Shown piece by piece: positions 1 to 11,671 of a DNA stretch of 64,000 bases. This DNA is from Urophycis tenuis. Its lineage: Eukaryota > Chordata > Actinopteri > Gadiformes > Phycidae. The translations under genes were made by a program, and so were the position numbers. Within the stretch, counting starts at the first letter, position 1, and every line of letters begins with the position of its first letter. The notes under the pieces are model-generated. The model saw only the letters and a program-made list of their open reading frames with translations, was not told the DNA's origin and searched no databases. The stretch spans positions 1,019,887-1,083,886 of the forward strand of contig JAXIVH010000007.1 in the NCBI GenBank assembly GCA_036785325.1, in the 5' to 3' direction.

Positions 1-440
1 CCAGCAACAGTAACTGGCAGGGTGCAAAATATGTGCAAGGCGATGCACACTTCTCCAAAGATGCTTTGCAGCTGCAGCTTACAAATTGCATTCAGGAGTT
101 CAAGAGGGGACAGGTTAGGGGGGAAGTTGGCTGCATATACACTGTTTAGGTGTCTTACTTGATTTTCAAAATCAGGAGTAAGATCACTAGAATACTTTGA
201 TCAGTGGTTGGCACACAGAAGAGATTTTGCCCTCACTAATCTGCCCAACTTTCAGAACAGCAGAAAACTTGTTGACAATATGTGCAATGCCCCGGAACCT
301 AGTGTCCAAGTCACTGATGATACTGTCCATGGCTGTATAAAACAGTGTTCCGAAACACTGTTTCTGAACTGTCCGGAGTTGTCTCCTCTTCTGTGGCGCG
401 CTGTCTGTGACAAATCGCCGGTGCGCTACCGGCTGCAGCT
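1..440 (-). pseudogene. C-terminal fragment of a ZMYM1-like hAT transposase
   Basis: Read on the minus strand, about 440-205 encodes a stretch containing VTDSAPQKRR and DSIISDLDTRF, and about 190-1 encodes LTPDFENQV, SPLELLNAI and ending FCTLPVTVA. This is the C-terminal region of the ZMYM1-like/TTF-type zinc-finger hAT transposase family common in fish; the TLPVTVA block precedes the conserved C-terminal dimerisation motif, which lies beyond the window edge. The two parts are in different frames with stops near 195-205, so the copy is broken or an intron remnant lies there. Partial at the left edge. The family call comes from recognised sequence blocks and needs a protein search. Confidence 0.6.
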
Positions 441-459
441 GATCCAGTTGGACTGAACC

Positions 460-756
460 ATTTTACGTAAATAGAGGGGGGGAAGGGGGGGCCCTGCAGG
501 GGTTGATGCTTCCAAAAGAAATAAAGGAATTGTTACCAGGACATGGAAAATAAAACATGTGTGATTATATGTTAGTTAATAACTTAGTGTCATTATTTTT
601 TCTGTATTATAATTTCATCATCATTAGGGGCCTCTCTGGGCCCCCCTCCATCATGGGCCCCTAGAATCCGTCTCCTTTACCCCCCCTTTTCGGCGCCCTT
701 GGCCCCATTATGTGACAGTGAAGATCGCACTGGCAATCACAGACTCATAGAACATC
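460..756. repeat. G/C-run spacer, possible hAT end
   Basis: No gene. It contains runs of G and C around 475-495, 630-665 and 680-710 with the self-complementary words GGGGCC and GGGCCC. It follows the hAT fragment's 5' side and could be its terminal region, but I cannot place a clean inverted repeat or target duplication. Confidence 0.25.
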
Positions 757-959
757 CTCAGCATAAGATAAGATAAGATAAGATATTCCTTTATTAATCC
801 CCCTTAGTAGAAATTCACAGTGACCAGCAGTACAGGGGATAGATGTGCAGTAAGAGCCTGGCTAAGTCAATACACAATAAACAATAAATTAGATTAAATA
901 CGAGCTCTTAAGTCAGGTCGGTGACGAGTGGGAACCTGTATGCATACTAGTGTCCTTGA

Positions 960-2719
960 TAGCTGTTTATGGTGCAAAATGCAAAGTAGATAGTGCAAAT
1001 ATGCGGAAAGTGCAAGGTGCAAGATGTGCAAATTTATACAGGTATTCCAGGTACAACATATGAATAGACCTGGAATAACAACGGCTAGGACACAGTCCAC
1101 GGTGTGTGGTGTATGTGAATAGTGTATGTGAATAGTCCTGCAGATATTGAAGGACCTTAGCCTCCTCAGAAAAAAATAGTTGGCTTTGCCCCTTATAGAC
1201 AGCCTTTGTGTTCCTGGTCCAGTCCAACTTGTTGTTGAAGTACACCCCCAGGTACTTGTACTCATCAACAATGTCGACAGGAACCCCCTGGATGAACACA
1301 GGGCCCACCAGTGTTTTGACCCTCCTTAGGTCCACAATGAGCTCCTTTGTCTTTGTAGCATTGAGCTGTAGATGAAAACTTCTGAAGGTGGCAGGACTCA
1401 GTGCAATAGCTGAAGTCTGAGGTGTAGAGGGTGAAGAGGAAGGGAGAAAGGACCGTCCCCTGTGGGGCCCCAGTGTTGCTAACCACCGTGTCAGATACAC
1501 AGTTCTGTAGGCGTACAAACTGTGGTCTGCCCATCAGGTAGTCAACAATCCAGGACACCAAGGGGGCATCAACCTGCATCGCCGCCATCTTCTCACCTAG
1601 GAGACACGGCCGTAAGGTGTTGAAAGCACTGGAGAAGTCAAAGAACATGACTCTCACAGTGCTCGCCGGCCTGTCCAGATGCGAGTAGACTTTGTTCAGC
1701 AGGTAGATGATGCAGTCCTCGACTCCCAGGCGGGGCTGGTAGGCGAACTGCAGCTGGTCCGAGAAGGATCTGACCATAGGCCTGAGCTCGTCCAAGACAA
1801 GCCTCTCCAGGGTCTTCATGATCTGTGACGTCAGAGCCACCGGTCTGTAGTCCTTAGGGCTGCTGGGGCGCAGCGTCTTTGGGACAGGAACGAGGCAGGA
1901 TGTCTTCCACATCAGAGGGAACTTCTGGAAGTGCAGGCTCAGGTTGAAGACATGATTAAGAACTCCACACAGCTGGGGGGCACAGGCTTTAAGTACCCTG
2001 GGGAACACACCATCAGGGCCCGCCGCTTTGCCAGAAGGAAGTCTAATCAGTTGTCTTCTCACCAGGTCAGGCGTGAAGGACACTATAGAGGTGCCCGTGG
2101 GGGGAGGGATACGTCATTAGGAAGTGGAGGACAGTATGCAGAGCGGAGGGGTGGGGCAGGGTGGAGGTGTGAAGTGGCCGGGAGTGAATAGAGGTGGTGA
2201 GAGGCAGGAGGGCGGTCCATAAGGAGGGGGAGAAGGAGGGGGAGGTGGAGTGGTACTGGTTGTTGGGCTGCCAGCAGCAGTAGCAGCAGGGTCATTTGGG
2301 GGAGGGGCAGGGGCCGCAGTATCAAACCTATTGAAGAAAAGGTTAAATTCATTGGCCGGAGTCACCCCACCCTCCAGCCCCACGCTACCAGTCCTCTGGA
2401 AGCCCGTGATGGTTCTCATACCACTCCACACATCCCTAGTGTTGTTTTGCTGGAGCTTCTTCTCCAGCTTCCTCCTGTATCTATCTTTTTCCTCCTTAAT
2501 TCTGACCTTGAGTACCCTCTGTACTCTCCTCAGCTCAGCCTGGTTGCCCTCTCTGAACGCCCTCTTCTTATCGTTCAGGATGGCCTTGATGTCCTTGGTG
2601 ATCCAAGGTTTGTTATTTGCGTAACAGGTGACTGTCGACGCAGGGACATAGCAATCCACACAGAAGTTAATATAGTCCGTGATGCACTCTGTGAGCCCAT
2701 CAATGTCCTCCCCACTCAC
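960..2719 (-). pseudogene. LINE reverse transcriptase region, broken
   Basis: 2719-2117 encodes the linker (KPWITKDIKAIL, FNLFFNRFDT). 2083-1265 encodes the RT fingers and palm: SGKAAGPDGV, PKDYRPVALTS, FDFSSAFNTL and GAPQGTVLSPFLFTLY. The frame then shifts before the catalytic xADD motif, and 1518-967 recovers the thumb (QLNATKTKELIVD, EYKYLGVYF). RT copies the LINE RNA at the nicked target. No continuous frame links the parts, so it cannot make a full enzyme. Confidence 0.75.
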
Positions 2720-3708
2720 AGAGTGCAGGCCAGTCAGTCACCTCAAAACAGTACTGCAGTGCCTCGTAAGATTCCTCTGACCACTTCCTCACAGTCCTTG
2801 TGGTCACAGGCTTCCTCTTCACCAAAGCCACATAGCAGGGTTTGAGGTGAACCAGGTTGTGATCCGACCTGCCCAGAGGGGGGAGAGAAGATGAGATGTA
2901 TGCCTCCTTAATGTTGGCATACATCAGGTCCAGGGTCCTCACCCCTCTGGTAGGACAGCTCAAATACTGCTTAAAAGTCGGTAGAACTCTATCCATGGTG
3001 ACGTGGTTAAAGTCTCCCGACATGATGATGAGGGCACTGGGGTGTTTGGTCTGCAGTTTAGAGACGGTGGAGTGTATGGTGCCGCAGGCAGCTGATGGGT
3101 TAGCAGTGGGATCTCCCTAGGGAGGTGGTATGGACGTAGTCCAACGGCCAACACTTAGGCATCTGGGCTACAGAGCTGTTCCTTAATACTGATGTGACCG
3201 GGATTGCACCACCTGATATTAACTAGAATGGCGAGCCCCCCCTTCCGCCTACCGCTTTTGGTACAGTCACGATCCGCCCCGATAGTTGGAAGCCATCGAC
3301 AGATACAATCGGGTCCGTAATATCCATGTGCAGCCATGTCTCAGTGAAACACATTAAACTACATTCCCGGTAAACTGCGTAGCTCCGCGTTAGCGCCGTT
3401 AACTCATCCATTTTGTTATAAAGGGATTGAACATTCCCCATAACAATCGAAGGGAGACATGGCTTGAATTTTCTCCTCTCCATCCGCATATTCCGTGTCA
3501 ACCCTCTCCCCCGACGTTGTTTCCCTCCTCTGCATCCCCGGTGAGTTTTCCTCCAGAGATCGGGTGGTAAATCCGCTGGTCTGGCCACCATGCCGGCCGG
3601 CATTAGTGCGATCAGCTGTTCTCTGGTGCAAACAAAGGCAGCATTTCCCGGTGTAGGCGGCATTGAGAATGAAAATAGTACCCGAGTAGCACAACAAAAC
3701 TCCCTCAA
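2700..3708 (-). pseudogene. LINE endonuclease region, broken
   Basis: Minus-strand frames encode the apurinic-like endonuclease (EEP) domain of the LINE. 3708-3223 has GNVQSLYNKMDEL and CFTETWLH, the domain start with the catalytic E in the ETW motif. 3337-3155 continues with a NIRWCNPGHI-like block, and 3023-2700 carries the SGDFNH and GRSDHNLV blocks (catalytic D/N and the terminal DH pair). These lie in at least three frames, so several frameshifts have accumulated. The EN nicks target DNA to prime reverse transcription. Confidence 0.7.
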
Positions 3709-3945
3709 ACAGCATTGTTTGAGAGTGTAGGGCTTCCCAGTACTTCAGAGAAAAAAGAAATAAGAAGAAAGTTAAAAGTTTTTAAAAAAGCAAACTCAAG
3801 GCTGGAGTAGAGTAACCGGCAGCATGCAGCTTTCGCGCACGCGCACAGAGCGTGATACAGAGAGTATACCTTATATTGGTGTACCTTGAATCTGTATGGC
3901 ACAATACAACTCATTTGTGTATTTTTGGTCATTACCTTACTCTGA

Positions 3946-5004
3946 TTACTTGCACTGAATGGAATCAGCCAGGGTTGCATAGTCAAGGGAGTATCTGCTA
4001 GTAGCCATCCTAAAGCAGACTTCCAAATGATCATTAGTCATGGTGGAACGGTATTTTGACTGAATAATCTTCATGTGAGAAAAGGCTGACTCACATAAAT
4101 AAGTGGAGCCGAATAATGCAGTCAAGAAGCTAGCACATTTCCTCATGTTCCTTTTCCTCTGAGCAAGTTCCAGGACTGTCCATGAGCTCTGGCCTTCAGC
4201 TGAATGTAATTTTTGATGCGAGTGAATTCACATCAACATCTGCCCGAAATGGGAAGCACATAAATGTAGCGAATGGCTTGAGCAACGCAAAGTCCTGAAA
4301 GCGTTAGTCAAACTCTGACACAATGTTCCAATCTGCTCGGTGTAACGTGCACTGTCAAGTTGCGCATAAGCCTTCCTTTACGTCTCCAGCTCTGACGCGA
4401 GGTTTTGGAATTTGAAAGCATTTACTGAGCTTATCATTTTGATCAGTTTTGTCTTTTCCTTGCAGCTCTAAATTAAGGTCATTCAACATATTGGTCAGAT
4501 CAGTTAAAAATGCCAAGTCTAGCAGCCACTGATCGTCACTTAGTTGGTTGTATTCTGAATGTTTGGAGACGATAAGAAACTCTTATCTCTGGACAAAGCT
4601 CTTGAAATCTCTGCAGGAATTTCCCCCTACTAAGCCCTCTCACATCAATGACTAACAGCAGTGTAGAATTGTCACAGATGCGAACGGAACAGTCTTTGAA
4701 GAGATCTGGCTCGAATAGAACAGGCGATCTTTATTGCCACATCAATTATCTCTTTCATGTTAAGCATTTTTTCGCATAATGCTTGTTGGTGTATTATGCA
4801 GTGATAATTGAAGTCAGGGAAAGCATCATCCTCCCTGCACTTAGCAATAAATCCATTGGAGCGGCCAACCATTGCGGGTGCACCGTCCGTGGTGATTGAA
4901 CGGACCAATTTGAACAGAGGGAGCTGGGTCTTAAAGTTTTTGAAAGACTGAAAAATGTCCTCTCCCCGTGTGTGTTCTTTCATGGGCAGTGTCGTCTTCA
5001 GCAT
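3946..5004 (-). pseudogene. GTF2IRD2/ZBED-like hAT transposase relic
   Basis: On the minus strand, 5004-4672 encodes ITTDGAPAMVGRSNGFIAKC and HCIIHQQALCEK, the RNase H-fold core with the CxxH-like IHQ block of hAT transposases of the GTF2IRD2/ZBED5 type. 4146-3946 encodes LFGSTYLCESAFSHMK and LEVCFRMATS, the C-terminal dimerisation region. The span between them (about 4150-4670) keeps similarity-like patches in shifting frames with stops. The order N to C runs right to left. A dead hAT copy; terminal inverted repeats not resolved. Confidence 0.65.
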
Positions 5005-5301
5005 TCATATCTGCAAACACCATCCGAATAAAAATGCACAACGGAGCTGTATCACTTATGTCTGTAGACGTAATAATTGGAAAGACTGGAGGCGCACAGT
5101 CGGAAATTTAAGTTAAGAGTGCATGGCCTACCGATAGGCGCTGAAAAGGGGAATCATACAGCCTACATGAACAATTTTATGTTACTCCCCAGCTTACTGA
5201 TTTTCACCCCTCAATCAAGATAATAATTGTCCATGCTGGGACCAATGATGTTATGGCTAGGCAATCTGAAAAACTGCACCAGGACTTTGAGAATTTATGT
5301 T

Positions 5302-5785
5302 AAGATAAGATAAGATATTCCTTTATTAATCCCCCTTAGGAGAAATTCACAGTGACCAGCAGTACAGGGGATAGATTAGTGCAATAAGAGCCTGACGTAA
5401 ACAAATAGAAACAAATAAATAAATAGAAATAAACAAATAGATCTACCTAGACAAGATTAGGTTAAAATAAGTTAAATTAAATGCGAGCTCTTAAAGTCAG
5501 GTCGGTGAAAAAGTGAGAACCTGTATGCATACCTAGTAAACATCCTTGGTAGCTGTTCGTAGTGCAAAAGCAAATGTGCGGAATGTGCAAGATGTGCACA
5601 TTTTTACAGGTATTCCAGGTACAACATATGAATAGACCTAAAATAACAACGGCTAGAAGACAGTCCAAGGTGTGTGGTGTTTGTGAAGTGGGGTATATTC
5701 AGTCCATTGTCTGGTGGTGTTGGGGCTTCCTAGAGCCTGATGGCTGATGGGGTGAAGGAGCCCCCCAAGCGCTTTGAGACACGTG
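5302..5785 (-). mobile_element. Rex1-like LINE 3' end, 5'-truncated
   Basis: Repeats the 3' terminal part of the LINE at 762-1150: the same AGATA-unit tail, TTTATTAATCCCCCTTAG and GACCAGCAGTACAGGGGATAG blocks, and the CAGGTATTCCAGGTACAACA segment (5608-5627 versus 1039-1058). It is inserted in the ORF1 esterase region of LINE-A, between GTNDVM and DGLHLN. A 5'-truncated retroposed copy of the same family. Confidence 0.75.
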
Positions 5786-6176
5786 GCTGAGTGAGCCTGT
5801 GGCTGAACGTGTTCCTATGTTGTGTGATTGAGAACTTGGGGAAACACTATTATCTCTGGGCCCATTCCCTCCCCTTCTAAAGGCTCTGAACACTTTAGCT
5901 GTCTTTTTGGTCTTCATTTATGGTTTAGAAACCTTTGTCTAGCTGCTGGGCTACATTGGGAACTTTGATTACTTCTGGACAAGGCATGATCTCTATGAAA
6001 GTGATGGTCTTCATCTAAATACGAGGGGATTTGTGCAATTAATTTCTAATTTGATTAACTTCATAGCCTTTAGCCTCTGACATAAGCCTGACCATCCTCT
6101 GTCCTCCTCCCCCATCATCCAGTATAGCATCCCAGAGGGTCCTACTGACCATTTTTGTCCATCCGCTATCCAGGTT

Positions 6177-6825
6177 ATGATTAGTGATAGCAGGTCTAGC
6201 CACTCAGTACGCCACCCCTCATCGGGGACAGCTACCCCATCAAATCTCGTATACATTTCGTGTCACTCATCACATCCCAAGACATCGAGTGCATTATCTG
6301 ACTTTTCTTTGAATAACCCCTTAGAATTTAAGTCCAGAAAAGGCCTAGGTCTTATTCACTGGAACATTAGAACTCTACTCCATCCCCAGAAACTAGAACA
6401 TATAAAACTCCTAACTCAAGCTAATCCAGATATTGTGGTCCTCTCTGAGACATGGCTCAAGAGTAGTGTAAATGACGCTCAGGTTGCTTTAAATTATTTT
6501 AATATTTTTAGAGCTGGAAGAGGTGGGGGAGTTGCTATTTACATTAAGTCGTGTTTTACCTCTCATACTCTTCATTCTGACTCAGTCCCTAAGTACTTTG
6601 AACTTCTTGCTCTGAAGTGTCAATATGGGTCTAAATCTGATAATACTCTAATAGTTATTGGAGTCTATAAACCATCCTTAGATCAGATGGCTGATCTAAT
6701 TTCCATGTATTCCAAATCTGAAGTAATTATTCTAGTCTGAATTTAACTCAACTTATCACTGAACCAACTAGGCCTAACCTCCTGAACCCATCTAAGTCAT
6801 CCACTATAGATTTAATCTTCTCAAA
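6177..6825 (+). pseudogene. LINE-A endonuclease fragment
   Basis: 6177-6737 encodes the start of a LINE endonuclease: GLIHWNIRTLL (the N motif), NPDIVVLSETWLKSS (catalytic E in ETW) and GRGGGVAIYI. It continues after a frame change to STIDLIFSNK at 6800-6825, where the Gypsy fragment interrupts. The domain resumes at 9376 with the VSDHCSI block that supplies the catalytic D-H pair. The copy is degraded: the middle (ILGDFN-like part) is missing around 6740. Confidence 0.7.
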
Positions 6826-7126
6826 CAAACTGTGACACTTACGGGGTTGAGCGGAGACAAGCGCGAGACCAAGCAGCGTAAATGGTGGAACAGAGTTTTA
6901 ATTAAGTGCCGGACGAAACCGGCACAGGCGCACACAGCGAGGTGTGTGCGTTTGTCAAATCACAAAGACAAAGTACGTCCAGATACGACATACAATACAC
7001 TCAATACATTACACACGCAACCACTCACAAAGGGGAGACGGACACACGAGGTTAAGTAGGGAAACAACATTGGGAATTAGACACAGGTGGCTGCTAATGG
7101 CCACCGGGGATTCTGGGGGTTGTAGT

Positions 7127-8097
7127 AAGATGAATTGGGGTCCCCGGTCCGAGACGACGTCCTCCGGAAGGCCATAAGTCCGGAACACGTGCTGGAACAT
7201 GGCCTCCGCAACCTGGAGTGCAGTGGGGAGGCGTGGGAAGGGGAGGAATCGACATTGTTTAGAGAATCTGTCGACCACCACCAATATTACCGTTTGTCCC
7301 TCAGAGACCGGCAGGTCCGTAACGAAGTCCACGGCTATGTGGGTCCACGGCCTCTGAGGGATCGGCAGGGGAAGTAACCTCCCTGCCGGGAGTTGGCGTG
7401 GCGTCTTGGTGGTGGCGCAGAGGGAGCAAGACCGAACGGCCGCCTCCACGTCAGCGGCCAGGTAGGGCCACCAGAACCTCTGTGCGAGGAGGTGACCGGT
7501 CCGCGCGGCTCTAGGGTGTCCCGTGGCGGTCGATGTATGCGCCCAGACGATGACCCTGTCACGGAGCGCCAGGGGCACGTACTCCCGACCCGGGGGGCAA
7601 CCAGGAGGGCCGGGCTCCTGACGCGGTGCTTGCGTGAGGTCCTCATCCAGGTCCCATTGTATGGGGCACGCGAACACGACTTCGGGGAGGATGGTAGTCG
7701 GCCCCTCCTGGACCGAATCGGAGTCGTACCTCCGTGACAGGGCGTCGGCTTTGGTGTTCTTGCTGCCTGGGCGATAGGAGATGGTAAACTGGAACCGCGC
7801 GAAGAAGAGGGCCCACCTGGTTTGACGCGGATTAAGCCGTTTCACTGAGCGGAGGTACTCCAGGTTGCGGTGATCGGTCAGGACCAGGAACGGATGGAGA
7901 GCCCCCTCGAGCCAGTGCCTCCATTCCTCGAGTGCCAACTTCACCGCCAATAGCTCCCGATCTCCCACGTCGTAGTTCCGCTCGGGGGCGCTGAGCTTGC
8001 GGGAAAAAAAAGCACACGGTCTTAGTTTCTCAGGCTCCCCCGAGCGCTGAGACAGCACCGCCCCCACCCCGACCTCGGAGGCGTCCACCTCTACCAC
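7127..8097 (-). pseudogene. Gypsy pol remnant: RNase H and integrase N-part
   Basis: The minus-strand frame starts inside RNase H (VDASEVGVGAVLSQRS, DRELLAVKLALEEWRHWLEG, LTDHRNLEYL, NTKADALSRR). It runs into integrase: the H-H-C-C zinc site (GHPRAARTGHLL, CSLCATTK) and the first part of the core (HIAVDFVTDLP with catalytic D, and VSDRGPQF with the second D). The third acidic residue and the C-terminal domain are deleted, and RT and protease are absent. In a complete element these would degrade the RNA template and integrate the cDNA. Confidence 0.85.
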
Positions 8098-8189
8098 AAA
8101 TGGACAGGCGGGGTCGGGAAGCCGAAGTACTGGTGCGGTGGTGAAGGTCCTCTTCAGCTTCCCAAACGCCGCCTCTCCCTCTCCCTCGC

Positions 8190-9200
8190 CCTTCTCCCCT
8201 ATACTCTCCTATACACCCCAACCTCCCTCATAAATCCCAACACAACCTTTCTTCCTTCCTTTATTCCCAAACTCTCTACCACTGCTTTAAACCCATTAAC
8301 CCTCACTCCAATTCTCCTCAACTTCTCAAACATTCTTCTCCTCTCATTTCCATACCTCACACATTCACACAACACATGCTCAACAGTTTCACTCCGCCCA
8401 CACTCCCACAACCCACTATCATGTTTCCCCATCAACCTCAACCCCTCATTTAAACAACTATGCCCTATTCTAACCCTAGCTACTACAACCTGCTCTCTCC
8501 TATCCCCTCCCCACCTACGTACACCCCCTACCTCTTCCTGGACCCTAAACAAATGCCGCCCCCTTCTTTCCCTACTCCACTCGTCCTGCCACTTCCTCAT
8601 CACCTCCTTCCACACTAAACTCTTCCCCTCTCCCTTCGACAATCTAACCCTATGCTCCACCTGGCCCTTCCTAGTCGCCTCCTTTGCTGCCCTATCTGCC
8701 CTTTCATTCCCCACTATCCCTACATGTGCCGGTACCCACATAAACCTAACCGCTGTCCCTGCCCTTCCTACTCTATCATTAATTTCTAAAATCTCCCTTA
8801 ACTCCTCATGATGATACCTCCCCCCCCCATTCCTAATACTCACTAACACCCCCACTGAATCACTACAAATTAACACCTCCTTTGCCCTACTCTGCTCTAC
8901 CCACCGCATTGCTAATAGGACCCCCACTAATTCCACCCCATAAATACTTAAACTATCGCTCAATCTTCTATTAATAACCACCCCCTCTTCCACTACCACA
9001 ACTGCTGCCCCTGTTACCCCTCTATCTACCTCCTTAGACCCATCTGTATAAACCATCCTATACCCCCTATACTACTCCTCTGCTAAGTCCCACCCTCTAT
9101 CCCTCCTTTTCCATTCTAGCATTTCTAAATCCACCACTGCCTCCCTAAGCACCCACCACGGTCTCTCTGGCCACACCACTATCCTCTCTACCTCTACCTG
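8190..9200 (-). pseudogene. LINE RNase H domain fragment (I/Nimb-like group)
   Basis: 9056-8199 is an open minus-strand frame of about 285 codons with a type 1 RNase H: MVYTDGSKEVDRGVTGAAV (first D), YGVELVGVLLAM (E), VLICSDSVGVL (D) and ERADRAAKEAT (final D). Behind it is the usual C-terminal Cys-rich tail (WECGRSETVEHVLCEC). RNase H after RT is a feature of I-group and some related LINEs. No RT precedes it, so it is a 3' fragment captured in the Gypsy remnant. Unlike most frames here it has no stop, so it may be young. Confidence 0.7.
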
Positions 9201-9375
9201 ACACACGAGGTTAAGTAGGGAAACAAACAAGACACAGGTGAGACACATTGGGAATTAGACACAGGTGGCTGCTAATGGCCACCGGGGATTCTGGGGGTTG
9301 TAGTGCCGGGACCGGTGATCAATAGACAGGCGTTGCCGATCGAGGTAGAGGGGGAGGAGTTGGTGTGACACAAAC

Positions 9376-10830
9376 CTGACAAAATCATAGCTAGTGGAGT
9401 CTTTGACGTAGGGGTCAGCGACCACTGCTCCATAGCTTGTATCAGAGACACTCACTTAAAGAAAGCTCCGCCTCGCATTGTTTTAAACAGAAATATGAAA
9501 CAATTTAATTTAATCTGAAATCACTGATGTTACGCTATCTTTGAACTTTTTTCTTGAATCCTTTCTTTCTATTGCTAATAGCCATGCCCCCCTTAAGAAG
9601 CACAGAGTAAAGAAAAAATCCCTGGTTTTCCACTTAATTGTCCACTTTACTTTTATCCAGAAATAAAGCTTGGACCTTGGCCAGACGCACAAAATCTGCC
9701 CTCGATTGGGCCAAATTCAGGGAAATCAGAAATAAATTTACTTCTAAGGTCAGGGAAGCTAAATCAAACTACCATCTCAACTTGCTTTCCAACTCCTATT
9801 CAAATCCTACTTTTCTGGAAAGCATTTAAATCTATCACCTACAACTCAACTGCTTCTATTCCTTCCTCTATAATGCTTGAAAATCACATACTACAAGATC
9901 CCACTGAGATTTGTTCAGCCTTTAATAAACATTTTGCTACAGCTGGTCACATTTTTAAAGAAAAGCCAAGTGGACCTAAGGATCACCTCTGCAACCATCC
10001 TCTCAATGATGTTCAGGCTGGCACCTCACTTCCTGCTGTTAATTTTTCCTTAACCCCCTTCATGGTTAGTGAAGTCCTAAGGGCTCTTAATGGTTAGGAA
10101 CCTAAGAGCTCCACTGGAGAGGACAATCTTGACCCTTTCCTATTAAAGCTATCTGCTCCACTTATTTCTGAGCTATTAGCTTATATTTTTAATCTTTCTG
10201 TCTCTTCTGGCACATTCCCCCAAATCTGGAAAATGGCTTATGTGTCACCACTTCACAAAAATTGGGATAAAGATGTCTTAAACAACTACAGTCCTATCTC
10301 CAAACTATCCTGCCTAGCAAAAATCTTGGAGTCCTTAACTAACAACTAATTAAAATCATTTCTTTCAAATCATGCCCTATTAAACCCACACCAGTCTGGT
10401 TTCAGAGCAAAACATAGGACAATCTCTGCAGTGACCTTGGTTACCAATGACCTAGCATCTGCCCTAGACAACAAGCACCACTGTGCTGCACTTTTTGTAG
10501 ACCTATCTAAAGCATTCCATACAGTTGACCATACCCTGTTAATACAAAAACTAAAAGATGTTGGTTTTGAGTCTAACTCTAAAGCTATCTTGATGGAAGG
10601 GCTCAATGTGTAAAGTTATGACCAAATCCAACTTCCTTCCTTTAACTAAGGGTGTCCCACAGGGATCTGTACTAGGACAAATTCTTTTCACAATTTACAT
10701 AAATGATATAGCTTCCTCTCTAAACAACTGCCATGTTCACTTCTATGATGATGACACTGTAATATACTGTGTTAGTGAGTGTCACACAAGCAATGGACAA
10801 CCTGCAGCAATCTTTTAATGCATTGCAAAC
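9376..10830 (+). pseudogene. LINE-A reverse transcriptase region, broken
   Basis: Continues LINE-A after the Gypsy insertion: FDVGVSDHCSI (end of endonuclease), the linker (AKFREIRNKFTSKVREAKSN, SAFNKHFATAG), then RT: SSTGEDNLDPFLLK, KNWDKDVLNNYSPISKLSC, LNPHQSGFRAKH, ALFVDLSKAFHTVDH, GVPQGSVLGQILFTIYIND and HFYDDDTVIYC. The palm motif reads YDDD where YADD is usual. There are several stops (10097, 10350, 10612) and a frame change near 10610. Not functional. Confidence 0.75.
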
Positions 10831-11424
10831 AGCACTAATCAAACTTAAATTAGTATTAAATGCAAACAAAACAAAATTCATGTTATTTTCAAGGGCAAGG
10901 AACATTGATAATCTATCTCACAACCTTAAATAACAACAAAAATTGAGCAAGTTTCTGTGTACAAGTATCTGGGCGCTTGATGACAAACTCAACTACTCCT
11001 TTCATACTGATTATCTAGTTAAACAGCAAAAGAACATCAAAAGATTGGCCTCAATCTCAGCCTTTTGTTTTGACGCCCCTGCCTAGAACTTGGAACTCAG
11101 CCCAACAGACCCCTAAACTGAGTTCACTCATTTCCTATGGCCAGTTTAAAGTTGTAATTTCAAATCTCCCCAGCCCGGTCTGTGATTGTTTTACTTGACC
11201 CTCTTAATTGTCGCTTTTTTATGTCACTTCCATATTTATTAAACTAACTTGCTTTTTTATTTATTTATTTACTTATTATTTCATTTATTGTATTAATATT
11301 TTTATAATTCATTTACAATTATTTGTTATAGTGGCCTGCACTGGCCTTTGTCTTTTTTTATCATTTATCTCGGCTGCATTGAAAAACAGGACTGCCCTCA
11401 ATTGAAATTAAATAAAGGTTGAAT

Positions 11425-11671
11425 GAATGAAGGAGCTGTTTAAAGGCAATATCAGGACTGAGCCTGTGGTTGAAATTGCCCACCGAGTAGGCCCCGGGAA
11501 TAAGACCATGATTATGAGGATGCAACATTACATGGCAAAGGACACTCGAGCATGGGGAGATGGAGCTCCAATTCTTCCCTGACCTAAAGTCGAATATGGC
11601 CAAGCGGAGGGCAAAGTTTGGAGAGATTCGGGAGAAGCTCAGGACTGCGGGTGTAAAACATGGTATTATTC
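11425..11671 (+). pseudogene. L1-type ORF1 relic, part 1 (target of Element A)
   Basis: Encodes the RRM and C-terminal region of an L1/Tx1-type ORF1 protein: VVEIAHRVGPGNKTMIMRMQ, then in the next frame FPDLKSNMAKRRAKFGEIRE and LRTAGVKHG. The frame is cut by Element A directly after KHG. The rest of the same protein is at 24434-24545. ORF1p binds L1 RNA as a trimer. The shift near 11565 shows the copy was already decayed or has decayed since. Confidence 0.75.
11666..11671. repeat. Target-site duplication TTATTC, left
   Basis: TTATTC directly abuts the left inverted repeat and is repeated exactly at 24428-24433. Deleting the element and one copy rejoins L1 ORF1 in frame. Confidence 0.9.

Larger units (their letters stand above)
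762..3722 (-). mobile_element. Rex1/Babar-like LINE (CR1 clade), degraded
   Basis: A non-LTR retrotransposon on the minus strand. The 3' end is at the left, with a short tandem repeat tail (AGATA units on the plus strand, 767-785) typical of CR1-clade LINEs. The 5' end lies near 3720. Endonuclease, linker, RT and C-terminal blocks occur in order from right to left but in different frames, so the copy is inactive. The same 3' end recurs at 5302-5785, showing a repeated family. Rex1/Babar is my best assignment from the EN and RT style; L2 is the alternative. Confidence 0.75.
6831..9370 (-). mobile_element. Ty3/Gypsy fragment, 5-bp duplication CAAAC
   Basis: Bounded by TGTGACAC at 6831 and GTGTGACA ending at 9370, and flanked on both sides by CAAAC (6826-6830 and 9371-9375). 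Removing the element and one CAAAC restores the LINE-A reading frame across SNK-PDK, which fixes the ends. Related LTR sequence is present twice (7044-7126 and about 9203-9303). The internal part is reduced to RNase H plus part of integrase, and a LINE RNase H fragment occupies about 8190-9200. A deletion joins integrase directly to LTR sequence near 7127. Confidence 0.75.
5150..11424 (+). mobile_element. L2-like LINE (LINE-A), split by two insertions
   Basis: A plus-strand LINE in three pieces: about 5150-5301, 5786-6830 and 9371-11424. The first two hold an SGNH-esterase-like ORF1 end (GTNDVM near 5235, then DGLHLNTRG near 6010). ORF2 follows: endonuclease (6177-6825), DVGVSDHCSI (9390-9420) and RT (9640-10800). 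The 3' end is at about 11400-11424, with AATAAA followed by TGAA repeats. The first interruption is a Rex1-like 3' end, the second a Gypsy fragment. Many stops make ORF2 inactive. Confidence 0.7.
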
